Shown here: positions 55,479 to 62,957 of the stretch, piece after piece | Numbering within the stretch: the stretch's first letter is position 1 | Layout of the letters: every line of letters begins with the position of its first letter | Origin: an uncultured Aquimarina sp. | GTDB taxonomy: Bacteria > Bacteroidota > Bacteroidia > Flavobacteriales > Flavobacteriaceae | Assembly: GCA_947496355.1 (NCBI GenBank) | Contig: CANMCO010000004.1 | Span: 186,001 to 250,000 of the forward strand | DNA length: 64,000 bases | Direction: 5' to 3' | The notes under the pieces: model-generated | The model's database searches: none | Seen by the model: the letters and a program-made list of their open reading frames with translations, nothing else | What the model was told of the DNA's origin: nothing | Program-made: the position numbers and the translations under genes

Positions 55479-56501
55479 ATGCCTCTAATATTTTCTCAAG
55501 AAATAGATTTTCCTACTAATAGAGTATTGGACTGGTTATCTTTTTATGATGCAGATTATCAAAAATACACTGGATTAAATTTAAAGGATGATTTCACATT
55601 TCACGACAAAAAAATCACAATATCTTTAGGAGGAATCAATAAGAAAAATTCTATAAAGATAAAAGATAAGAATCTTGATACCGTTAATTTTTCTAAAGTG
55701 TGGTTTCGAAGACCAAATAAAGTGTCAAATCCGTTTATGGGTGATTATGAATATGAAAACATATATCCTAGAAATCTTTTCAATTATGCTTTAAAACAAA
55801 GAAATGATGTTTTTTGGAATTACTTGGGGCATAAATTAGAATCCAATAATAATTTGGGCTCATTTAAAACTACTTCGCTTAATAAACCAGTTATTCTAGA
55901 ATTAGCTCAGCAATTTGGTCTTACAATTCCTAGCACTTTAATAACAAATTCTAAAGATGATTTAAAACTGTTTTTTGAAACCAATAATAATAGAATAATT
56001 ACCAAATCTATTGAAGAGATTATTATAGACCACAAGCATTACATTACTGATGAAGAGTATTTTCATTTTTATCAAATCACCAATTTGATAGAGAGTCTAG
56101 ACAACACTCCTAGCAAATTTGCACCTTCATTATTTCAGGAATATATAGATAAAAAATACGAAATTAGAACTGTTTTTTTTGATGGAAAATGTTACTCAGC
56201 GTCAGTGTTTACTCAGATTAACGAAAACACTAAGGTGGATATGAGGAATAGGATGGCAAATCATTTTACTCGGTATATGCCTTATAAATTAGATTCCGAA
56301 ATTGAAGCCAGTATTTTACAACTAATGGATCATTTAGAGCTAAATTTTGGAGTAATTGATTTTATAAAATCAATAGATAATCAATATTACTTTTTGGAAA
56401 TCAATCCCGTAGGACAATATGGAGATGTATCTTTATATTGTAACTATGGAATACATAAAAAAATCGCAGAATTCTTAATTAAAAATGAAAACAAAAAATA
56501 A
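55479..56501 (+). CDS. ATP-grasp peptide maturase (grasp-with-spasm system)
   Basis: 340 residues related to graspetide ligases such as MvdD/TgnB. The N-terminal pre-ATP-grasp region has the family pattern WFRRP (75-79). The ATP-grasp fold carries LFQEYIDKKYEIRTVFFDG (substrate/ATP binding) and a C-terminal metal motif EINPVGQYG (307-315). Such enzymes link side chains of a precursor peptide as esters or amides. It overlaps the next small gene by 17 bp and stands with a SPASM protein, the organisation of the grasp-with-spasm family. Confidence 0.9.
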   Translation: MPLIFSQEIDFPTNRVLDWLSFYDADYQKYTGLNLKDDFTFHDKKITISLGGINKKNSIKIKDKNLDTVNFSKVWFRRPNKVSNPFMGDYEYENIYPRNLFNYALKQRNDVFWNYLGHKLESNNNLGSFKTTSLNKPVILELAQQFGLTIPSTLITNSKDDLKLFFETNNNRIITKSIEEIIIDHKHYITDEEYFHFYQITNLIESLDNTPSKFAPSLFQEYIDKKYEIRTVFFDGKCYSASVFTQINENTKVDMRNRMANHFTRYMPYKLDSEIEASILQLMDHLELNFGVIDFIKSIDNQYYFLEINPVGQYGDVSLYCNYGIHKKIAEFLIKNENKK

Positions 56502-56685
56502 CACCACTCAAGTAAACATTCCTGAAAACAAGGCAATTTCTTTTGATTTACATTATATCACAAGTACCCAAAAGAAAGAAATACCTAGAGAAGACTTTAA
56601 AGTAGAAATGGATAGATATTATGGTAAAGGTATGATCATGGATTTTTATAAAAACAATTCCAATATATTTCATGATGAACAATAA
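56485..56685 (+). CDS. Small unknown protein between the ligase and SPASM genes
   Basis: 66 residues, hydrophilic, without signal peptide, cysteines or glycine motif. The sequence includes KAISFDLHYITSTQKKEIPREDFKVEMDRYYG. It overlaps the ligase gene by 17 bp and the SPASM gene by 14 bp, so it is certainly part of the operon. It does not share the precursor leader. It could be a leader-recognition or scaffolding subunit, or a divergent precursor; none can be demonstrated. Confidence 0.72.
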   Translation: MKTKNNTTQVNIPENKAISFDLHYITSTQKKEIPREDFKVEMDRYYGKGMIMDFYKNNSNIFHDEQ

Positions 56686-57700
56686 GGATCATTTTCTTCT
56701 ATTTTCTACTTGCATCCCCGTAAAAGGGTACGAAAGCAGTTTGATAATGGATTTGGATAAAAGTGAATATTTAGAAATCCCAAATGAGCTATATGACATT
56801 TTAACTTCTGATCATTTCACACATAATATTGAGGAAATAAAGAGCTTATTTAATAATGAGTATGATGAAGGAATTGACCAATATTTTCAGTTTTTGGTTG
56901 ACAACAATTATGGTTTTTATACATCTAATCCATCGCCATTTCAAAAATTGCTTTTGCATTTTGATTCTCCGCATAAGATAATATCTTCTGTTGTAGCCAT
57001 AAATAAAGAGTCAAAATATGATGTCGCAAATGTTTTTCAGCAATTGAATAAATTGGACTGTCAGTTATTGCAAATTCGTATTTATGACGAAATAGAGATT
57101 GCTCAAGTTATAGAGGCATTAAAAGCATTGAAAAAAAGCTCAATTAGAATTATAGAATTATACGTACCTGCCTCTTTAAAACTTAGTAACGAAGTTTTAA
57201 AAAAATTGATAGTTGATTTTCCAAGAATTTTAATCACTGTTTATGGAGCGCAAGAAAATAAAAAAATTAGTGTATTAAAAAACTCATCACGGGTGATTAG
57301 GTATACAGATCAAAAGCTCTTATATGATACAAAAGAGGTATATTCTACGGATCTTTTTACGGTATCACATGAAATGTATTTTGAAGCCGTAAATTATAAT
57401 GCTGGACTACATAGAAAAGTATGTGTAGACCACAAAGGGAATATAAAAAACTATCTATCCCATAAAACTATTTTTGGGGACGTAAAAGACAATTTGATTG
57501 CTAAAATTATTCAAAAAGAAGAGTTTACAGAAAAGTATTATTTGAAAAACGATAGCATAGAAAAATGCAAAGATTGTCAATTTAGATATATGTGTTTGAG
57601 CAATTCTGATATAGAAAAAAAAGGTAAAAACTATTATAAAATAGATACGTGTACTTACGATCCATATAAAAATACTTGGGAGTCATCCACTGGTATTTAA
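56672..57700 (+). CDS. SPASM-domain peptide maturase without radical SAM domain
   Basis: 342 residues. The C-terminal part has the SPASM cysteines C251 (KVCVDHKGNIK), then CX2CX5C at C299, C302 and C308, and C327 (DTCTYDPY). The CX3CX2C radical SAM cluster motif is absent from the N-terminal part, which carries only a single cysteine at C14. This is the arrangement of the SPASM partner in grasp-with-spasm systems. It may bind an iron-sulfur cluster and present the precursor to the ligase, but its chemistry is unknown. Two adjacent Met codons are possible starts. Confidence 0.88.
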   Translation: MMNNKDHFLLFSTCIPVKGYESSLIMDLDKSEYLEIPNELYDILTSDHFTHNIEEIKSLFNNEYDEGIDQYFQFLVDNNYGFYTSNPSPFQKLLLHFDSPHKIISSVVAINKESKYDVANVFQQLNKLDCQLLQIRIYDEIEIAQVIEALKALKKSSIRIIELYVPASLKLSNEVLKKLIVDFPRILITVYGAQENKKISVLKNSSRVIRYTDQKLLYDTKEVYSTDLFTVSHEMYFEAVNYNAGLHRKVCVDHKGNIKNYLSHKTIFGDVKDNLIAKIIQKEEFTEKYYLKNDSIEKCKDCQFRYMCLSNSDIEKKGKNYYKIDTCTYDPYKNTWESSTGI

Positions 57701-57763
57701 TTTATGGGTTACATCTAACCAATGATTTTTTCCTATCTTAGTAGAACAACTAAAATATATATC

Positions 57764-57943
57764 ATGGAAAAAAAGAAACCAGATTCTTTGTTAAAGAAAT
57801 TTAACAAACAGCAAATCGCTCAACTATCAAAAATAAAAGGTAGATCTATAGATTATGCTTGTGCACGGGGTGTTGTGGGAGGAGACTCTGGAGGTGCGTC
57901 TCACACCTGTGGCCATTCAAGATGTCCTTGTACTATAGCTTAA
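57764..57943 (+). CDS. RiPP precursor 1
   Basis: 59 residues from the ATG at 57764, chosen because it aligns with the other copies. The leader is MEKKKPDSLLKKFNKQ followed by QIAQLSKIKGRSIDYACARG and VVGG. The core after the double glycine reads DSGGASHTCGHSRCPCTIA. It has three cysteines and no Lys or Glu. The gene is followed by a GGAG/CTCC hairpin with T7 at 57956-57982. Confidence 0.88.
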   Translation: MEKKKPDSLLKKFNKQQIAQLSKIKGRSIDYACARGVVGGDSGGASHTCGHSRCPCTIA

Positions 57944-57955
57944 TAAACAGAACTT

Positions 57956-57982
57956 AGGAGGATATAACGCTCTCCTTTTTTT
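57956..57982 (+). terminator. Small hairpin with T run after precursor 1
   Basis: AGGAG (57956-57960) pairs with CTCCT (57972-57976), followed by a run of T. Similar weak hairpins follow several copies of the array, and the strongest is after the last. Confidence 0.45.
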
Positions 57983-58014
57983 AGTTAATTTTTGAAAAAC
58001 TAAAACTATTCATT

Positions 58015-58197
58015 ATGAAAAAAAAGAAAGTAGATTCTTTACTAAAGAAATTTAACAAACAAAAAATCGCACAGTTAACAAGTATAAAAGGTAGATCTAT
58101 AGATTATGCTTGTGCACGTGGTGTTATGGGAGGAGACGGAGGAGGAGCTTCTGCCTATTGTCATACAAACTTAGGTAAAGAATGTACTGTACTGTAG
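58015..58197 (+). CDS. RiPP precursor 2
   Basis: 60 residues. The leader repeats the array consensus (KKKKVDSLLKKFNKQKIAQL, then SIKGRSIDYACARGVMGG). The core is DGGGASAYCHTNLGKECTVL, with two cysteines, one Lys and one Glu. The upstream sequence CTAAAACTATTCATT is nearly the same as that before precursor 7. Confidence 0.88.
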   Translation: MKKKKVDSLLKKFNKQKIAQLTSIKGRSIDYACARGVMGGDGGGASAYCHTNLGKECTVL

Positions 58198-58359
58198 ATT
58201 CTCTATTTAATGTTTAATACAGAGAGTGTCTTTTCTCCAAAATTTAATATCAAGTTGTCGAACTCATAGGACTCTAATTGTGATTTGGCAGTACAAAAGA
58301 GTTTTGGAGGTCAAGACTCTCCTTTTCGTTAAATTTTTCAAAAATCAAAACGATTCATC

Positions 58360-58545
58360 ATAAAAAAAAAGGAACAAGATTCGTTATTAAATAAATTTAA
58401 TAAGCAAAAAATCGCCAATTTAACAAGCATAAAAGGGAAATCTATCGATTATGCTTGCGCACATGATGTTATTGGAGGGGATCAGGGAGGTTATTCCAAC
58501 ACTTGCGCCTCACGGATATGTTGTAATCTTATTATTGAAAACTAA
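58360..58545 (+). pseudogene. RiPP precursor 3 with ATA in place of the start codon
   Basis: The open frame of 61 codons aligns with the other copies from the first codon to the stop. At the start position it has ATA where the others have ATG, and the leader has KKKEQDSLLNKFNKQ. The core reads DQGGYSNTCASRICCNLIIEN and resembles those of copies 4 and 5. With no nearby ATG, GTG or TTG in frame before the conserved leader it is probably silent, unless ATA is used weakly. It has no frameshift or stop, so the loss seems recent. Confidence 0.82.
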
Positions 58546-58555
58546 ATATATAATC

Positions 58556-58741
58556 ATGAAAAAAAAGAAACAAGATTCTTTATCATTAAAATTTGATAAA
58601 CAAAAAATTGCCAATTTAACAAGTATAAAAGGCAGATCTATAGATTATGCCTGTGCACGTGGGGTTATTGGAGGAGACGGAGGAGGTAATACTAACACCT
58701 GTATATCAAAGGTTTGTTGCAATCTTGAAGTAGTCAAATAA
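58556..58741 (+). CDS. RiPP precursor 4
   Basis: 61 residues from the ATG at 58556; a longer in-frame start at 58451 lies within copy 3 and is a shadow. Leader MKKKKQDSLSLKFDKQKIAN, then LTSIKGRSIDYACARGVIGG; core DGGGNTNTCISKVCCNLEVVK. It follows copy 3 after only 10 bp. Three core cysteines include a C-C pair. Confidence 0.88.
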   Translation: MKKKKQDSLSLKFDKQKIANLTSIKGRSIDYACARGVIGGDGGGNTNTCISKVCCNLEVVK

Positions 58742-58782
58742 TAAGATTTTATTCTGCTACAAAGATCAAATTGACTCTTGAT

Positions 58783-58790
58783 TATATTTG
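58783..58790 (+). promoter_or_regulatory. Internal -7 box before precursor 5
   Basis: TATATTTG fits TAnnTTTG and lies 45 bp before the precursor 5 ATG. The duplicated upstream segment of precursor 6 has TAGATTTT at the same place, one base from the consensus. No clear -33 element is seen. Confidence 0.45.
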
Positions 58791-58834
58791 TAGTTATGAG
58801 CTACTAAAATCGTAACAATAGAAAAATAAATATC

Positions 58835-59023
58835 ATGAAAAAAAAGAAACAAGATTCTTTATCATTAAAATTTGATAAGCAAAAAATCGCCAATTTAACA
58901 AGTATAAAAGGGAAATCTATCGATTATGCTTGTGCACGTGGGATTATTGGAGGAGACGGAGCAGGTAATTCCAACAGTTGTGCATCACAGATATGTTGTG
59001 ATGGAGAACTACCCATACAATAA
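58835..59023 (+). CDS. RiPP precursor 5
   Basis: 62 residues. Leader identical to precursor 4 for the first 27 residues (DSLSLKFDKQKIANLTSIKG), then KSIDYACARGIIGG. The core DGAGNSNSCASQICCDGELPIQ has three cysteines and two acidic residues besides the first Asp. About 80 bp upstream of the start are duplicated before precursor 6. Confidence 0.88.
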   Translation: MKKKKQDSLSLKFDKQKIANLTSIKGKSIDYACARGIIGGDGAGNSNSCASQICCDGELPIQ

Positions 59024-59115
59024 GATTTCACCTTGCTACACGGGTCAAATTGGCGCTTGATTAGATTTTCGTAGTCATGAACTCTAAAAATCGTAACAAT
59101 AGAAAAATAAGTATC

Positions 59116-59337
59116 ATGAAAAAAAAGAAACAAGATTCTTTATTAATGAAATTTAATAAACAAAAAATAGCTCAGTTAACAAGTATAAAAGGTAGATCTA
59201 TAGATTATGCTTGCGCACGTGGCGTTATTGGAGGGGATATTGCGGGTGCTACAGGCACTTGTAATTCATGCGGTTGTCTTGAAGGCGGTACAACAGGTTA
59301 TTGTGCTGAGAAAACATTGGATTGTAATGTGGCTTAG
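59116..59337 (+). CDS. RiPP precursor 6, longest core
   Basis: 73 residues from the ATG at 59116, chosen by alignment; a start 13 codons earlier falls in the duplicated upstream region. Leader MKKKKQDSLLMKFNKQKIAQ and SIKGRSIDYACARGVIGG. The core is 33 residues: DIAGATGTCNSCGCLEGG followed by TTGYCAEKTLDCNVA. It has five cysteines, Thr, Ser, Lys and several acidic residues. Confidence 0.88.
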   Translation: MKKKKQDSLLMKFNKQKIAQLTSIKGRSIDYACARGVIGGDIAGATGTCNSCGCLEGGTTGYCAEKTLDCNVA

Positions 59338-59407
59338 TAAACAGTGCACAGGTGGGTTTAATACCCTCTTTTTTTGATCAATTTTTCAAAAATTAAAACT
59401 ATTCATT

Positions 59408-59614
59408 ATGAAAAAAAAGAAAGTAGATTCTTTATCATTGAAGTTTGATAAGCAAAGAATAGCACAGTTAACAAGTATAAAAGGGAAATCTATCGATTAT
59501 GCTTGTGCGCACGGCGTTATAGGAGGAGACTATGGGAACTATACTACTGGATCAGATGGTCGTTGTTGCTCCGTATCATGTTATTCATGTGAATGTACTA
59601 TAGCTTTCGAGTAA
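59408..59614 (+). CDS. RiPP precursor 7
   Basis: 68 residues. Leader MKKKKVDSLSLKFDKQRIAQ and SIKGKSIDYACAHGVIGG. The core DYGNYTTGSDGRCC followed by SVSCYSCECTIAFE has five cysteines, three Thr and several Ser. The terminal TIA-like end recalls precursor 1. It is followed by the strongest terminator of the array. Confidence 0.88.
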   Translation: MKKKKVDSLSLKFDKQRIAQLTSIKGKSIDYACAHGVIGGDYGNYTTGSDGRCCSVSCYSCECTIAFE

Positions 59615-59627
59615 TAAGCAGAATTTA

Positions 59628-59655
59628 GGGAGGGTTAAAACTCTCCCGTTTTTTT
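59628..59655 (+). terminator. Terminator of the precursor array
   Basis: GGGAG (59628-59632) pairs with CTCCC (59643-59647), then G and T7. It closes the peptide island before comM, which ends on the opposite strand at 59747. Confidence 0.75.
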
Positions 59656-59746
59656 AAATTATGGGGTTTTATAATAATCAACAAGGACACTAGTAATCAA
59701 AATATATTATAGTACCTCAAGAATACTTGATAAATATAACACCTCT

Positions 59747-61285
59747 TTATCCTAACCACCCATCACGATCAAGACTACGATATTGTATAGCTTCAGAAAT
59801 GTGATTTCCTTCTATATTTTTGGAGTTTTCGAGATCAGCAATTGTTCTTGAAACTTTAAGAATACGATCATACGCTCTGGCAGAAAGATTTAACCTTTCC
59901 ATAGCTGTTTTTAGCAATTCTTTTGAGCTCTTATCTAACTCGCAAAATTCACGTATTTGCTTGACTCCCATTTGTGCATTATAATGGATATTAGGCAATG
60001 TCAAAAACCTTTCTGTTTGAATATCTCTTGCGATGGTTACCCGCTTTCTTATTTCGACGCTAGGTTCTCCTCTTCTTTCTTCGCTCAATTTATCAAACGG
60101 CACAGGTGTAACTTCTATATGAATATCTATTCTGTCGAGTAACGGGCCAGAAATTTTGCTTAAATAACGTTGCATTTCTGCCGGTGATGAAGTTACTGGA
60201 GCGTCTGGATCATTAAAATATCCACCGGGACTTGGGTTCATACTCGCTACAAGCATAAAACTAGACGGATATGTTACGGTAAACTTGGCTCTAGAAATTG
60301 TCACTTCTCTATCTTCAAGAGGTTGACGCATAACTTCAAGTACACTTCTTTTAAACTCTGGCAGTTCATCAAGAAACAATACCCCATTATGGGATAACGA
60401 AATTTCTCCGGGTTGAGGATATGCTCCCCCTCCTACTAGTGCCACATCAGATATTGTATGATGTGGGCTACGAAAAGGGCGTTGCGCCATTAACCCTACA
60501 TTTTCCTTTACCCGACCTACTACACTATGTATTTTTGTCGTCTCTAATGCCTCCTGTAAAGACATCGGGGGCAAAATACTTGGTAATCTTTTGCTAAGCA
60601 TTGTTTTTCCACTTCCAGGAGGACCAACGAGTATGATATTGTGACCTCCAGCCGCCGCAATCTCCATACAACGCTTTATACTTTCTTGCCCTTTAACATC
60701 TGCAAAATCAAATTCTGGATTATCAAGTGCTGCATAAAACTCTTCTCTGGTATCTACAATAGTCTGTTCTAAAACCCCCTTACCATCAAAATAATCAATT
60801 ACTTCTTTGATATTATCCACTCCATACACTTCAAGATTATCTACGATAGCGGCTTCTTTGGCATTTTGTTTTGGAAGTATAAACCCTTTAAAACCTTCTT
60901 CACGAGCTTTGATTGCAATTGGAAGCGCTCCTTTGATTGGTTGAAGACCTCCATCTAATGATAATTCTCCCATAATCAGATATTCTGCCACATGATCATC
61001 TTTAATTTGAGAACTAGCCGCAAGAATACCAATAGCCAGCGTAAGATCGTATGCAGAACCTTCCTTTCTGAGATCCGCAGGTGCCATATTGATGGTGATC
61101 TTCTTACCTGGTAATTTGTACCCATTATTTTGCAATGCAGCCGCAATACGATAACTACTTTCTTTTATTGCATTATCAGGCAACCCAACGAGATGATATC
61201 CAATTCCTTTATCTATATTGACTTCTACCGTAATAGAAGTTGCTTCAACACCAAAAACAGCACTCCCAAAAACTTTAATTAACAT
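59747..61285 (-). CDS. comM: ComM/YifB-family AAA+ ATPase
   Basis: 512 residues. The N-terminal ChlI-like domain (about 1-170) starts MLIKVFGSAVFGVEATSITV. The AAA+ module has the Walker A GPPGSGKTMLSKRL and Walker B VLFLDELPEF, followed by the Mg-chelatase-type C-terminal domain ending RSLDRDGWLG. ComM is a branch-migration helicase for recombination of transforming DNA. Its last 94 bp also occur as a degenerate copy at 55329-55422. The intact gene shows no interruption. Confidence 0.93.
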   Translation of the reverse strand: MLIKVFGSAVFGVEATSITVEVNIDKGIGYHLVGLPDNAIKESSYRIAAALQNNGYKLPGKKITINMAPADLRKEGSAYDLTLAIGILAASSQIKDDHVAEYLIMGELSLDGGLQPIKGALPIAIKAREEGFKGFILPKQNAKEAAIVDNLEVYGVDNIKEVIDYFDGKGVLEQTIVDTREEFYAALDNPEFDFADVKGQESIKRCMEIAAAGGHNIILVGPPGSGKTMLSKRLPSILPPMSLQEALETTKIHSVVGRVKENVGLMAQRPFRSPHHTISDVALVGGGAYPQPGEISLSHNGVLFLDELPEFKRSVLEVMRQPLEDREVTISRAKFTVTYPSSFMLVASMNPSPGGYFNDPDAPVTSSPAEMQRYLSKISGPLLDRIDIHIEVTPVPFDKLSEERRGEPSVEIRKRVTIARDIQTERFLTLPNIHYNAQMGVKQIREFCELDKSSKELLKTAMERLNLSARAYDRILKVSRTIADLENSKNIEGNHISEAIQYRSLDRDGWLG

Positions 61286-61382
61286 ACACTATGTTTTTTT
61301 GCTTATATGCAAAAGTAAGCTCGAGGAGTTTTAAAAAATGAAACTGAGAATATTTAAAGAATCAAAAAAAAGCTTAAAAACA

Positions 61383-61418
61383 ATAAACCTGAAAACCACT
61401 AGTGGTTTTCAGGTTTAT
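61383..61418. terminator. 36-bp perfect palindrome after lysC
   Basis: ATAAACCTGAAAACCACT is followed directly by its reverse complement, without a loop. It lies 91 bp beyond the lysC stop. On the minus strand T-rich sequence follows, so it can act as a terminator. Confidence 0.65.
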
Positions 61419-61508
61419 AAAAGTAGGGTTTATGCTATTTTAAAGGATATATTACGTATGATATCAAGCCCGCCCCCTACTTTATAACATAATTACATAA
61501 CAAAACAA

Positions 61509-62846
61509 TTATACAACTGCTTTTTCTGGAATCTGAAACAGTCTTTCATTTAAAAATCTTAATGTTGGTATCTTATCCCTGGTGTCTACTAAAATTGAAA
61601 TATTATTATTGCTTCCCCCATAAGAAACCATTCGTACAGGGATATAATTTAGAATTTCGAAAAGTTTATACGAGTTTCTATCATTTATTACAGACTCTCC
61701 TACAATACAAATAATACTATGATCCTGTTCTACTGTTATTTCTGCATAGTTTTCTATTTCTTTTACAATTTCATCTAAATTACTAGTATCATCAATAGTT
61801 AATGATATGGCTATCTCTGAAGTTGTAATCATATCTATAGAGGTATTGAAATTATCGAAAACTTCAAAAATTCTTCTTAAATAACCATGAGCCATTAACA
61901 TCCTATTAGATTTGATCTTAATAGCCGTAATACCGTCTTTGGCAGAAATTGCTTTAAGCCCTTTTCTATTAACTTTATTAGAGATGACTGTACCTTGAGC
62001 TTCGGGGTCAAAAGTATTCTTTAGTAACACAGGAATATCCTTATCTACAACAGGAGATACTGTTTGCGGATGAAGTATTTTAGCTCCAAAATAAGCCAAC
62101 TCAGCCGCCTCATTATAGGTAAGATGCGCTATAGGATGAGTACCATCTACATACCTTGGGTCGTTATTATGCAAGCCATCAATGTCTGTCCAAATCTGTA
62201 CTTCTGAAGCATTAAGTGCGGCTCCAATTATAGTAGCAGTATAATCACTACCTCCTCTTTTTAGATGACTTATTTGATTATTTTCATCTATACAAACAAA
62301 GCCTTGAGTAATATAGATAGGAGATTGAATATTATCATTAAGAACTTTATTTATTTTCTTACGAACCTTTTCTATATTGGGATTTTCTACAGAATCGACA
62401 TGCATAAACTCTTTTGCATCCAATAATACATTGGATATGCCTATAGAGTTTAAGAAACCAGAAAAAATATACGTTAGAAGTGTTTCTCCAAATGTTATGA
62501 TTCGAGAATTGATAATATCAGAATATTCCTGGCTAGACACCTCAAACATCTCCGTTATTATAGACGAAACACCATCTTTCAAGGTATTTTTCACTTCTTG
62601 ATTATCAACTAGAGCATCTATAACATCATAATGTTTATTTTCAAGTCTATGTAAACTTCTAGTAATTTCTTCGGGATTATTAAACTTAATACTCTCTACC
62701 AAACGAACTAATTGATCTGTAACCCCAGACATTGCAGAACAAACCACAATTTTTTCTTCTTGGTCCGAAGTAAGAATCTCTTTTACTTTATGTAAATTTT
62801 CAACTGACCCAACAGAAGTTCCACCAAACTTTAAAATTTTCATCAA
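61509..62846 (-). CDS. lysC: Aspartate kinase, monofunctional
   Basis: 445 residues. The kinase domain opens with KILKFGGTSVGS. FGETLLTYIFSGFL, GGSDYTATIIGAAL and WTDIDGLHNNDPRYV follow. Two ACT domains lie in about 300-445. It makes aspartyl phosphate for lysine, threonine and methionine synthesis, and the ACT domains would bind a feedback amino acid. No homoserine dehydrogenase domain is fused. It is divergent from the 214-residue gene at 62958. Confidence 0.94.
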   Translation of the reverse strand: MMKILKFGGTSVGSVENLHKVKEILTSDQEEKIVVCSAMSGVTDQLVRLVESIKFNNPEEITRSLHRLENKHYDVIDALVDNQEVKNTLKDGVSSIITEMFEVSSQEYSDIINSRIITFGETLLTYIFSGFLNSIGISNVLLDAKEFMHVDSVENPNIEKVRKKINKVLNDNIQSPIYITQGFVCIDENNQISHLKRGGSDYTATIIGAALNASEVQIWTDIDGLHNNDPRYVDGTHPIAHLTYNEAAELAYFGAKILHPQTVSPVVDKDIPVLLKNTFDPEAQGTVISNKVNRKGLKAISAKDGITAIKIKSNRMLMAHGYLRRIFEVFDNFNTSIDMITTSEIAISLTIDDTSNLDEIVKEIENYAEITVEQDHSIICIVGESVINDRNSYKLFEILNYIPVRMVSYGGSNNNISILVDTRDKIPTLRFLNERLFQIPEKAVV

Positions 62847-62926
62847 TTTGTTTTTTGATATTGTTTTTTAATAGGGCATAATTAGTTAATTATCCACACA
62901 GAATAAATATTTTACAAAAAAAAGTC

Positions 62927-62934
62927 TAAATTTG
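62927..62934 (+). promoter_or_regulatory. -7 promoter box for the gene at 62958
   Basis: TAAATTTG fits the TAnnTTTG consensus and lies 23 bp before the ATG. The preceding -33 element is weak. Confidence 0.5.
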
Positions 62935-62957
62935 CACAAAATGTTAAATATATAACA

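Noticed and set aside
55479..56501. RimK or D-Ala-D-Ala ligase
   Set aside because: The WFRRP and NPVGQ patterns and the neighbouring precursors fit peptide-maturing ATP-grasp ligases better.
56672..57700. Radical SAM enzyme
   Set aside because: The SPASM cysteines are present but the N-terminal part has a single cysteine and no CX3CX2C motif.
57722..57763. Upstream start of precursor 1
   Set aside because: The extra 14 residues match nothing in the other copies, whereas the ATG at 57764 begins the shared leader.
58451..58555. Upstream extension of precursor 4 (start at 58451)
   Set aside because: This part lies out of frame over precursor 3 and has no similarity to other leaders; the ATG at 58556 aligns with all other copies.
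57764..59614. CRISPR-like or simple tandem repeat
   Set aside because: The repeat unit is a coding frame with conserved leader and variable core, not short repeats with spacers.
59747..61285. comM interrupted by the island
   Set aside because: The frame is complete from start to the RSLDRDGWLG end; only a partial copy lies on the other side.
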